Part shown: positions 51,115 through 58,512 of the stretch, piece after piece | Numbering within the stretch: position 1 is the first letter of the stretch | Layout of the letters: each line of letters opens with the position of its first letter | Assembly: GCA_910587835.1 (NCBI GenBank) | Contig: CAJUNQ010000089.1 | Location: forward strand, 1-58,512 | Reading direction: 5' to 3' | Length of the DNA stretch: 58,512 nucleotides | DNA from: an uncultured Oscillospiraceae bacterium | Lineage (GTDB): Bacteria; Bacillota; Clostridia; Oscillospirales; Acutalibacteraceae | Translations under genes and position numbers: made by a program | The notes under the pieces: generated by a model | Databases searched by the model: none | Seen by the model: only the letters and a program-made list of their open reading frames with translations | Told to the model about the DNA's origin: nothing

Positions 51115-52917
51115 TTACTCGTCCAGCTTCAGCACCGCCATAAACGCCTCCTGGGGCACCTCCACCGTCCCCAACTGACGCATCCGCTTCTTCCCCTCCT
51201 TCTGCTTCTCCAGCAGCTTCTTCTTCCGCGTGATATCTCCCCCATAGCACTTGGCCAGCACGTCCTTGCGCAGGGCCTTCACCGTCTCCCTGGCAATAAT
51301 CTTCCCCCCCACGCAGGCCTGAATAGGCACCTCAAACAGCTGCCGGGGAATCTTCTCCTTCAGCTTCTCCGTCATCTTTCTGGCCCGAGGGTAGGCCTTC
51401 TCCGCGTGAAGGATGAACGACAGCGCATCCACTGTCTCCCCGTTGAGCAGAATGTCCAGCTTCACCAGCTGCGAGTCCCGATAGCCCAAAAGCTCGTAGT
51501 CAAAAGAGGCATAGCCCCGGGTGCGGGACTTCAGCGCGTCAAAAAAGTCGTAGATAATTTCATTCAGGGGCAGCTCATAGTGGATGTCCACCCGGTCGGT
51601 GTCAATATATTTCATGTCGATAAAGGCGCCCCGACGCTCCTGGCACAGCTCCATAATACTGCCCACATACTCTGAGGGCGCGTAGATGTGAGCCGCCGAA
51701 ATGGGCTCCTGTGCGCTCTGGATGACAGAGGGGTCCGGGTAATTGGTGGGGTTGTCAATAGACAGCTCCTCCCCGTTGGTCTTGGTGATTTTATATACCA
51801 CGCTGGGCGCGGTGGTAATCAGGTCCAGGTTATACTCCCGTTCCAGACGCTCCTGGATGATCTCCATATGCAGCAGCCCCAAAAAGCCGCAGCGAAAGCC
51901 AAAGCCCAGCGCCACCGAGGTCTCCGGCTCAAAGGTGAGGGAGGCGTCGTTAAGCTGCAGCTTCTCCAAAGCGTCCCGCAGGTCAGTGTAATGGGCCCCG
52001 TCGGCAGGGTAAATGCCGCAGAACACCATGGGCTGCACCGCCCGGTAGCCGGGCAGTGCCTCCTCTGCGGGCCGCTGGGCCAGGGTGACAGTGTCCCCCA
52101 CCCGGGCCTGGCGCACGTCCTTGATGCTGGCGGCAATATAGCCCACCTCTCCGGCGTAAAGGGCCTCGGCGGGCTCCAGAGAGGTGGCCCGCAAAAAGCC
52201 GCATTCCACCACCTGAAACTCCCCGCCGGTAGCCATCATGCGAATGGTGTCCCCAGAGCGGAGGGCCCCGTCCATCACCCGCACATAGACGATGACCCCC
52301 CGATAGGAGTCGTAGTAAGAGTCGAAGATCAGGGCCCGCAGGGGAGCGGTCTCGTCTCCCTGTGGGGCGGGCACATCGCTGACAATACGCTCCATCACGT
52401 CCCCAATGTTCAGCCCGTTCTTGGCCGACACCCGGGGTGCGTCCATTGCGGGAATGCCAATCACGTCCTCAATCTCATGGCAAGCCCGGTCCGGGTCCGC
52501 GCTGATCAGGTCGATCTTGTTCACTACCGGGACAATTTCCAGTCCCGCGTCCACTGCCAGATAGGTGTTAGCCAGAGTCTGGGCCTCAATGCCCTGAGAG
52601 GCGTCCACCACCAGCACAGCCCCCTCGCACGCCGCCAGAGAACGGGAGACCTCATAATTGAAGTCCACATGGCCGGGGGTATCGATCAAGTTGAAGACAT
52701 AGTCCTCCCCGTCTTTCGCGGTGTACACCAGGGTCACCGCATGGGCCTTGATGGTGATGCCCCGCTCCCGCTCCAGGTCCATGTTATCCAGCAGCTGGTT
52801 CTCCATTTCCCGCAGGGGGACGGCCTTGGTCTGTTCCAGAATACGGTCGGCCAGGGTGCTTTTGCCGTGGTCGATGTGGGCGATAATGCTGAAATTACGG
52901 ATTTTACTTCTGTCCAT
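51115..52917 (-). CDS. lepA: Elongation factor 4 (LepA)
   Basis: A 600-residue translational GTPase that back-translocates ribosomes. G1 AHIDHGKST is at the N-terminus, G2/G3 in RERGITIKAHAVTL and DTPGHVDF, and G4 NKIDL. The family-specific C-terminal domain ends with GGDITRKKKLLEKQKEGKKR. Length is exact for the family. RBS AAGGAG precedes the ATG at 52917. Repeat copies C and D flank the gene. Confidence 0.98.
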   Translation of the reverse strand: MDRSKIRNFSIIAHIDHGKSTLADRILEQTKAVPLREMENQLLDNMDLERERGITIKAHAVTLVYTAKDGEDYVFNLIDTPGHVDFNYEVSRSLAACEGAVLVVDASQGIEAQTLANTYLAVDAGLEIVPVVNKIDLISADPDRACHEIEDVIGIPAMDAPRVSAKNGLNIGDVMERIVSDVPAPQGDETAPLRALIFDSYYDSYRGVIVYVRVMDGALRSGDTIRMMATGGEFQVVECGFLRATSLEPAEALYAGEVGYIAASIKDVRQARVGDTVTLAQRPAEEALPGYRAVQPMVFCGIYPADGAHYTDLRDALEKLQLNDASLTFEPETSVALGFGFRCGFLGLLHMEIIQERLEREYNLDLITTAPSVVYKITKTNGEELSIDNPTNYPDPSVIQSAQEPISAAHIYAPSEYVGSIMELCQERRGAFIDMKYIDTDRVDIHYELPLNEIIYDFFDALKSRTRGYASFDYELLGYRDSQLVKLDILLNGETVDALSFILHAEKAYPRARKMTEKLKEKIPRQLFEVPIQACVGGKIIARETVKALRKDVLAKCYGGDITRKKKLLEKQKEGKKRMRQLGTVEVPQEAFMAVLKLDE

Positions 52918-53014
52918 ATATCATTCTCCTTGAACGCCGGGCGTGCGCGTATAAAATGATGACGCGCAAAGCCTCATTGTCTTTTTACAGACGGTGGAGC
53001 CATGCGCACAGCCT

Positions 53015-53056
53015 GCATGCCGGAGAGGTTGACTTTTCCGGCATGCGTGATATAAT
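53015..53056 (+). promoter_or_regulatory. Sigma-A promoter with operator-like dyad before hemW
   Basis: TTGACT (53029-53034) and TATAAT (53051-53056) are 16 bases apart. A perfect 10 bp inverted repeat, GCATGCCGGA (53015-53024) and TCCGGCATGC (53037-53046), brackets the -35 box, as an operator for a dimeric repressor would. It reads through repeat copy D towards hemW, giving a leader of about 670 bases. Confidence 0.6.
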
Positions 53057-53139
53057 ATGCTAATATACTACTTGACTGACTGTTGGAAGAAAAAACACGC
53101 CGCGGGTTTGTTTCGGCCTTGTCTACAGGGGCGAACCCA

Positions 53140-53615
53140 AAAGCCTCTCCCTCTGCATTTACCCCCTGCGAACCAGGACGCTCGGAAGCTTTTGCTTCGC
53201 AAACCTTCCGCACCCGCGCAAGTTCTGCGCGTCTGCGCTCGCTGGCCCGGCTTCTCTCAATCCGCTGGCTGCGTACAGTCCACCGATAGAAAAATAGCGT
53301 TACTTGCTTTTGGGGCTCTGCCTCTCTTGGCGGGAATACCGGCAGACTGCTTCCTCTGAATTTGCAGCTCTTTAGCCATCCGCTGGTCTCCCTACGGTCG
53401 ACCTCGCTAAGTCCGACTTGCCTGCGGCAAGTCGACGGCGGCGCAGCTCTGCCCCGGCCCAAACTTGGTTGTGGGAGCGAACTCGTGCCTCGCGCTTTGA
53501 CTTTCTGCGCCGCCGTTTTAAGGTCAAGGTCAAGACCTTGGGGACTCTGTCCCCAAACCCCTGCAACCTTTGAAAAGGTTGACGAAACTTTTCATTCGCG
53601 CTCCCCGGCCTGCGC
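53140..53615 (+). repeat. Interspersed structured repeat, copy D
   Basis: About 470 bp, closest to copy B. Blocks in order: AACCAGGACGCTCG, GCTTTTGCTTCGCAAACCTT, CGCGTCTGCGCTCGCTGG, CCGCTGGTCTCCCTACGG, GTCGACCTCGCTAAG, GACTTGCCTGCGGCAAGTC, CTGCGCCGCCGTTTTAAGG, TTGGGGACTCTGTCCCCAA and CAACCTTTGAAAAGGTTG, ending ACGAAACTTTTCATTCGCG. It is in the long leader between a strong promoter and hemW. Confidence 0.75.
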
Positions 53616-53732
53616 TTCGCTCTGACTGGTTCGCCCGCGTTTTTTCCTTTCCTTATATTGTAACCGATTGCTCCTGCCTTGTCAACTGACCCTCCCAGCT
53701 TTTCAATCCACCAACCAAAGGATGAATCCGCC

Positions 53733-54839
53733 ATGCCATCTCCCCCCCGGGGCCTCTACATCCACATCCCCTTCTGCGCGGGCAAATGCCCCTATTGCGA
53801 CTTCTACTCCCTCCCCCCCGCCCCCAACGTCGGGGCCCGCTACGCCCACCGCCTTACCCTGCTTCTGGACCACTACGCCCCCACCTGCCCCACCCCTCTC
53901 ACCTCTGTCTACTTCGGCGGAGGCACCCCCAGCCTGATGGGCGCCCCCTGGCTCTGCCATGTACTGGAAGCTGTCAGCCGCCGCTTCCCCCTGGCCCCCC
54001 ACCCGGAAATCACCTGTGAGGTCAACCCCACCGGCCTGGACAGAAGCTTTTTCGCCCAGCTCCGGGCCGGGGGCTTCAACCGCCTCTCTATGGGCCTACA
54101 GTCTGCCGACCCGGCTCAGCTGCGGCTGCTGGGCCGCAAGCACTCCGCCGCCCAGGCCGCAGAGGCCGTCCGTGCTGCCCGGGCCGCTGGCTTCGACAAT
54201 CTCTCTCTCGACCTGATGCTCGCCCTGCCCGGCAGCACCCACGAGAGCCTGGGGGCCTCCCTTGCCTTTGCCGCCGCACTGGAACCAGAGCATCTCTCCG
54301 CCTACCTGCTGAAGGTGGAGCCCGGCACCCCCTTTGCCCGCATGGCTCTGGACCTGCCCCAGGAGGACGAGACCGCCGGCCAATATCTCTTTTGTGTGGA
54401 CCAGCTGGCCCAACTGGGCTATCTTCAGTACGAGATCAGCAACTTCGCCCGCCCAGGCTATGAGAGCCGCCACAACCTTCTCTACTGGCAGTGCCATGAA
54501 TATCTGGGGCTGGGCCCCTCGGCCCACTCCTTCTGGGGCGGGCGGCGGTTCCACTGGCCCCGCGACCTGGATGGCTTTCTGGCTGGCTCCCCCCCGGAGG
54601 ACGACGGCCCCGGAGGCAGCTGGGAGGAGTTCGCCATGCTGAACCTGCGGCTTACCCAGGGGCTCAGCCTGACAGAAGCTCAGGCCCGCTTCCCCGGCCA
54701 GGGCACGGAGCGGTTCCGGCAAACAGAGGCCCGCGCCCAACGCTGCCCGCCCCATCTGCTGCGCCAAGAGCCCGGCCGACTCTCCCTGACCCCAGAAGGC
54801 TTCCTGGTATCCAACGCAGTGCTGGTGCAGATTTTGTAA
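53733..54839 (+). CDS. hemW: HemW-like radical SAM protein (coproporphyrinogen dehydrogenase family)
   Basis: A 368-residue radical SAM protein. The cluster motif CAGKCPYC (CxxxCxxC) follows the typical GLYIHIPF start, and YFGGGTPSLM and GLGPSAHSFWGG are HemW hallmarks. HemW delivers heme and lacks the extra N-terminal part of true HemN. The usual start has RBS AAAGGATGA, giving 53733. It often follows lepA in Firmicutes; here it is divergent from it. No terminator was seen before the tRNA promoter. Confidence 0.93.
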   Translation: MPSPPRGLYIHIPFCAGKCPYCDFYSLPPAPNVGARYAHRLTLLLDHYAPTCPTPLTSVYFGGGTPSLMGAPWLCHVLEAVSRRFPLAPHPEITCEVNPTGLDRSFFAQLRAGGFNRLSMGLQSADPAQLRLLGRKHSAAQAAEAVRAARAAGFDNLSLDLMLALPGSTHESLGASLAFAAALEPEHLSAYLLKVEPGTPFARMALDLPQEDETAGQYLFCVDQLAQLGYLQYEISNFARPGYESRHNLLYWQCHEYLGLGPSAHSFWGGRRFHWPRDLDGFLAGSPPEDDGPGGSWEEFAMLNLRLTQGLSLTEAQARFPGQGTERFRQTEARAQRCPPHLLRQEPGRLSLTPEGFLVSNAVLVQIL

Positions 54840-54856
54840 TTTTTTCAAAAAAAGCC

Positions 54857-54885
54857 TTGACTTCTCCATCCAGCCATGCTATAAT
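54857..54885 (+). promoter_or_regulatory. Sigma-A promoter of tRNA-Val
   Basis: TTGACT (54857-54862) and TATAAT (54880-54885), 17 bases apart, about 12 bases before the tRNA. Confidence 0.88.
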
Positions 54886-54896
54886 GAACAAGCTTC

Positions 54897-54973
54897 GGGG
54901 GTATAGCTCAGCTGGTTAGAGCGCCTGCTTCACACGTAGGAGGTCACAGGTTCGAGTCCTGTTATCCCCACCA
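54897..54973 (+). tRNA. tRNA-Val (CAC)
   Basis: A complete 77-base cloverleaf: acceptor GGGGGTA with TATCCCC (one G:T), D-arm with AGCTCAGCTGG, anticodon loop TTCACAC giving anticodon CAC (codon GUG), T-arm core GGTTCGAGTCC, and an encoded CCA end. It has its own promoter and a terminator. Confidence 0.95.
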
Positions 54974-55000
54974 TCCTAGGAAAACCAAAAAGATATTTGG

Positions 55001-55032
55001 GCAAAAAACCGCGTAACTACGCGGTTTTTTGC
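55001..55032 (+). terminator. Rho-independent terminator after tRNA-Val
   Basis: A perfect 13 bp stem (55001-55013 and 55020-55032) around a 6-base loop, with six T within the 3' arm. Confidence 0.88.
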
Positions 55033-55384
55033 ATCTCAAAGGGCTGGAGTTCAAAAGTCACGAAACGTGGATGTAAAATGGGCGTTTTGGCTTTCCGGCA
55101 GGAAGTGAACCCTCACAACAACAGAATAGTGCAAAAATACATAGCCGGACGCCGAAAGTTAGTCGTCACAAACAAGCGGCCGACTTTTCCATTTTCAAGA
55201 GAAAGACGTTGATAAAAATCAAGATAACCGCAAAGCATTACCTGTTTCCTACCCGCGCTCTGCCCAATTGGGACAAGAGATCCAAAAGCATCTTTAGTGG
55301 GTATTTCTTTGAGTTTGGTCTGGACTTCTCAAAATCTTGTGGTATCCTTGTGGTCAAGAAAAACTCCAAGAAAGGATGAGATCC
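55033..55384. other. Noncoding gap right of tRNA-Val
   Basis: No gene is supported. A short open frame (to 55212) looks like decayed sequence. This is the left border of the second mosaic region; tRNA genes are common integration sites, but no repeat of the tRNA 3' end was found in the window. Confidence 0.4.
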
Positions 55385-56725
55385 ATGAAGAAAATTTTAA
55401 CAGCCCTGCTGACCACAGTCCTCTTGGTAAGCGTCAATGGGTGTCAAACGATACCTCCAGACCCAGCGCCTGCACCGCAGACACTTGTGGTAAAAAGTGA
55501 ATCAGCCTCAGAAAACGACCGTGACGCTGTCGACATGACTGCCACCCTTGAGCAGATCATCGCCGGAATAAATTTCAAACCGGCAGTATCAATATTCAAA
55601 AAGACCGTTACTAAAAATGAAAGCGACAAGCAAAATCATGCTACCAATACGAAACAAGAAAGTTCACAGGCACCTATTTTCGGTATAGAAAATTCCTACA
55701 CGCAAGGCGCAGAACCCATTGAACCGTCAAAGGTAGTAGACCCCACGTCTACGCCAAAGCAACCTGATACCAAGCCGGATGACTCTCTGACAGTTACCGT
55801 GAAAGCAACTCCCACTCCCCTACCAGCGGCTACACCAACTCTGGCCCCTACGCCGGAGCCACCAGCACCCACGCCTATACCGGAGCCGGTCTTAGAGGAG
55901 ACTTCTTTCGACATCGGCTACTGGATAGGCTATGCACAAAGTTATGCCCAGGGCCTTGGCCTGCGGCTGGAGAGCAGCGCGGTAGACTGCTGGGACAACC
56001 CCATAGGGGCCGAGCCGCACAGCACCTGTCTGGAGAGGGACATCACCAGCAGGCTGAGCCGGTACGCGAACGATCCGGACAGCCTGACCCTGAAGCCCGG
56101 CAGCCGGGTGGCTTTTGTGGGCTCGTCGGGCTGCGGGAAATCCACCCTCTCCAAGCTCATTTCCGGGCTGTACCAGCCCTGGAGCGGGGCGATACTCTTT
56201 GACGGCAAGCCCATGAAGGACATCGACCGCAGCGTGTTCACCGGCTCGCTGGCGGTGGTGGACCAGGACATCATCCTGTTTGAGGACAGCATCCGCAACA
56301 ACATCAAGATGTGGGACGACTCCATCGAGGATTTTGAGATGATCCTAGCCGCCCGGGACGCCCAGCTCCACGAGGACATCATGCAGCGGGACGGGGGCTA
56401 CGACTATAAGCTCACTGAGGGCGGCAAGGACTTCTCCGGCGGGCAGCGACAGCGTATGGAGATTGCCCGGGTGCTGGCCCAGGACCCCACCATTATCATA
56501 CTGGACGAGGCCACCAGCGCCCTGGACGCCAAGACGGAGTATGAAGTGGTGAAGTCCATTAAAGACAGGGGAATCACCTGCATCGTGGTGGCCCACAGGC
56601 TCTCCACCATCCGGGACTGCGACGAGATTATCGTAATGGACCGGGGCAAGGTGGTAGAGCGTGGCACCCATCAGGAGTTGTTTGCAAAAAATGGACTATA
56701 CGCCCAGTTGGTAAGCAGCGAATAA
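55385..56725 (+). pseudogene. Chimeric ORF: lipoprotein fused to NHLM-type bacteriocin exporter ATPase domain
   Basis: A 446-residue frame of two parts. Residues 1 to about 232 are a lipoprotein: signal peptide MKKILTALLTTVLLVSVNGC with lipobox VNGC, a long Thr/Pro linker, and a piece of an exported domain (SYAQGLGLRLESSAVDCWDN). From about residue 233 (near 56080) it becomes the ATPase domain of an NHLM/NHLP-family peptide exporter: Walker A GSSGCGKST (246-254), signature FSGGQRQRMEIARV, Walker B IIILDEATSALD. The transporter's peptidase and membrane parts are missing. An in-frame deletion explains it. An ATPase tethered outside the membrane makes no sense, so this is almost certainly non-functional. 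Confidence 0.75.
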
Positions 56726-56743
56726 GGAAGGGAGGGGAATATT

Positions 56744-57504
56744 ATGGGTTGGTTCGACGAACAAATCAAGCAGCGGATGCAGAACGATGACGACGCCTTC
56801 CAGGGGGCCTTCACCCAAATGGCTGGGATCGTCATGGGACAAAAGGTATCGGCCGCTCTGGGGAACGGCGGTCAGGCGGCAAAGGACGCCATCCACGAGA
56901 TATTGAAGTATTACTCCGTTAAGCCCCAGGAACTCCCGGAGAGCCTGCGGGACTTAAACGAGCAGCTGGAATACCTGATGCGTCCCTCGGGCATTATGCG
57001 GCGCACGGTCATACTGGAAAAGGGCTGGTATAAGGACGCCGTAGGCGCTATGTAAGGCACCCGCACCGATGACGGCAGTGTGGTCGCCCTGATACCCACC
57101 GGGCTTTCCGGCTACAGCTTTCTGGACGCTTCCACGGGTAAGAGGGTCAAGCTGAATAAAAAGAATGAGGGCCTGATTTCCGAGGAGGCTATCTGCTTTT
57201 ACAAGCCCCTGCCCCTGAAAAAGCTGGGGATGCCCGACCTTGCGCGCTATATTATAGAGGCCCTTTCCATCGCAGACCTGGTGCTCATAGCGCTTGCCAC
57301 ACTGTCCGTTACCCTGGTGGGTATGCTGGGCCCGAAGCTCAACAACCTGCTGTTCTCTACAGTGGTGGAGTCGGGGAGTATGCGGCTACTAGGGACTGTG
57401 GCGGCGTTTTTCGTGGCCGTGTCTCTGAGCACCCTGCTGCTCTCGGCGGTAAAAAGCCTGCTTATGGCCCGCATTAACACAAAGCTGAGCCTTTCCATGC
57501 AGGC
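56744..57504 (+). pseudogene. Second NHLM-type exporter subunit, truncated and with a stop
   Basis: The frame starts at ATG 56744 (MGWFDEQIKQRMQNDDDAF) after AAGGGAGGGG, 19 bases after the previous gene, as in intact NHLM loci where two ABC proteins are adjacent. It matches the N-terminal part of the permease/ATPase protein lacking the peptidase. TAA at 57053-57055 interrupts it after 103 codons; the same frame then continues (GTRTDDGSVVALIPTGLSGY) through the first membrane segments to about 57502, where it joins the STAS gene remnant in another frame. ATPase domain is absent. Confidence 0.7.
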
Positions 57505-57752
57505 AGGGCCGTCTGGACACCACTACCGCCCCCCAGTTGGAGGCAGAGCTGAAAAGGAACCTTGGGGGCATCACCAGTTTAACCCTGGATTTGGCTGGCC
57601 TGGAATACCTGTCCTCCGCAGGGCTGCGGGTCATTTTAAGCGCCCAGAAGGTGATGAACAGGCAAGGAAAGATGGTGGTGAAAAACGCCAATGACACCAT
57701 CATGGAGATTTTTGAAGTTACGGGCTTTTCAGATATTCTGAATCTGGAATGA
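57505..57752 (+). pseudogene. STAS-domain protein, 5' end missing
   Basis: From 57507 the frame reads GRLDTTTAPQLEAELKRNLG, then LDLAGLEYLSSAGLRVIL, the STAS signature of anti-sigma factor antagonists with the Ser that is phosphorylated by a kinase partner (in YLSSAGLR). Only the first strand and helix of the domain are missing, cut by the junction with the NHLM remnant. Such proteins often accompany NHLM loci together with SpoIIE-like phosphatases. A truncated protein from a later start (about 57537) cannot be excluded. Confidence 0.7.
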
Positions 57753-57952
57753 TGGGTATGGATTTCAGGATTCGAGATGGGGAAGAAAAGGATTTCCTAA
57801 AAATGCTGCCCCTATGCGACGAGCGCTATGGCTCAGGATACTTTACTAAGGCCATATTCGACCATTGGATGGAGCATAAAAGCCTATTGAAGGTGGCGGA
57901 ACTTGGAGAGGAATTTGCGGGCTTTGCAGTGATGGTTCCGGCCACTGTATGA
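57749..57952 (+). pseudogene. GNAT acetyltransferase, N-terminal fragment
   Basis: A 67-codon frame starting with an ATGA overlap to the STAS gene. The sequence (MDFRIRDGEEKDFLKMLPLC, then FAGFAVMVPA) is the first third of a GNAT-type N-acetyltransferase, with the strand that precedes the acetyl-CoA site. It breaks at about 57942, where minus-strand sequence of another gene begins. No acetyl-CoA binding loop is left. Confidence 0.55.
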
Positions 57953-58512
57953 TATCCACCCGGTGTTCCCACAGATCCAGACATTTTTGGGTTTTCTCCG
58001 CCTGGTGGTGTCGCTCCAGGAATGCCCGGAGCAGACGGATCTGCCACTGGGCCCGGAGGCGGGCATTGCTCCACCTGGTATAGGCGTAGTCCTGCAATGC
58101 CGGTTCTGTCGCAGTCTCGAACACCATCCAGTCCACGAAACGCCGGTGCAATTCCTGCTCTGCCTGGGGGCCGAAGCGCGCCTCCAGAGCATCCAGGCAC
58201 AGGGCGATGTGCTGGGAGATATCGTGGTCAAAGCGAGGGGCGGTCAGATATTCCCGCATGATCTCCACCGCTCTGTCCAGCAGCTCATCCTGGATGGGAC
58301 CCTCCTCCAGTTGGGAGGCGACCTCCAGATGGAGGGCACACCGGGAGCACTCCTCGCAGTCGTGCAGCCAGTATTACTTCCCCTCCGAAAGATAGGAAAG
58401 GCGAGGATGAAGGAAGAACCGAGAAACCCGCAGGGGGTTATGCTGAAGACCACGCATGAAAGAGTGAATCTTATGAAAGATGTCTTGTGCCGTATAGGGA
58501 AGGTCCCCCGTA
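57942..58512 (-). pseudogene. Unrecognised gene, truncated, with an in-frame stop
   Basis: Reading leftwards from the window edge, one frame is open from 58511 with LPYTAQDIFHKIHSFMRGLQ, meets TAA near 58373-58375 (after SEGK), then continues with YWLHDCEECSRCALHLEVAS and ISQHIALCLDALEARFG to the junction near 57945. A helical protein with a CxxC pair. A GTG at about 58274 or ATG 58268 could start a shorter protein of about 110 residues. I do not recognise the family. It is cut at its C-terminus by the GNAT junction and continues past the window on the N-terminal side. Confidence 0.45.

Noticed and set aside
54897..55384. tRNA-Val as the attachment site of the right-hand mosaic region
   Set aside because: No second copy of its 3' end was found within the window and no intact integrase is near.
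2866..57055. Stop codon reassignment or recoding as an explanation for the in-frame stops
   Set aside because: The stops are of all three kinds (TAG 2866, TAA 20179, TGA 20206, TAG 23181, TAA 57053) and occur only in accessory genes, while core genes end normally at each of them. Nonsense mutation is the simpler reading.

Overview
The window looks like about 58.5 kb of a gut-type, fairly GC-rich Clostridia chromosome (Oscillospiraceae-like). Grounds for this are Gram-positive style ribosome binding sites, an LplA/LplB/YtcP-type sugar importer without its own ATPase, an FMN-riboswitch-controlled RibU, pyruvate phosphate dikinase, CD1115-type conjugation proteins and small families (DUF6076, DUF6809) typical of these bacteria. 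The placement is inferred from gene content, not from a marker gene.

Layout. 1-3.9 kb: start of an IS5-like transposase at the left edge, a RepA-like ATPase, a DUF6076 protein and a sigma factor gene with an in-frame stop. 3.95-19 kb: an intact carbohydrate locus holding an AraC regulator, a glycyl radical enzyme (GRE) with its radical SAM activase, and a convergent operon (LplB permease, YtcP permease, solute-binding lipoprotein, GH28, GH3, Gfo/Idh-like protein), with a membrane-anchored AraC-type sensor divergent from the operon. 19.2-29.6 kb: accessory region with an MNT/HEPN pair whose HEPN toxin has two nonsense codons, a tRNA-Arg 3' remnant, a kinase/MBL/HD gene set, a broken integrase, an ECF sigma/anti-sigma pair, a second, more decayed DUF6076-sigma module, and frameshifted aldo/keto reductase and MATE genes. 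29.7-34.9 kb: a collapsed integrative conjugative element in which deletions have fused different genes in frame (relaxase to VirD4; methyltransferase to an unrelated tail). 35-54.97 kb: mainly core genes (ppdK, an XRE-ABC operon, ribU, nnr, a CmpB-like membrane protein, glyQS, lepA, hemW, tRNA-Val), separated by four copies of a structured ~430 bp interspersed repeat and one 119 bp tandem repeat. 55-58.5 kb: another junk region, where a lipoprotein gene is fused in frame to the ATPase domain of an NHLM-type bacteriocin exporter, followed by truncated NHLM permease, STAS and GNAT pieces.

How parts work together. The sugar importer and glycosidases probably take up and cleave a plant-type oligosaccharide. 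The neighbouring GRE keeps the Cys-x-Glu and glycyl radical motifs of anaerobic eliminases, and could act on a product of that pathway. Its substrate is not readable from sequence. This locus and the modular repeat family are the best candidates for undescribed biology here.
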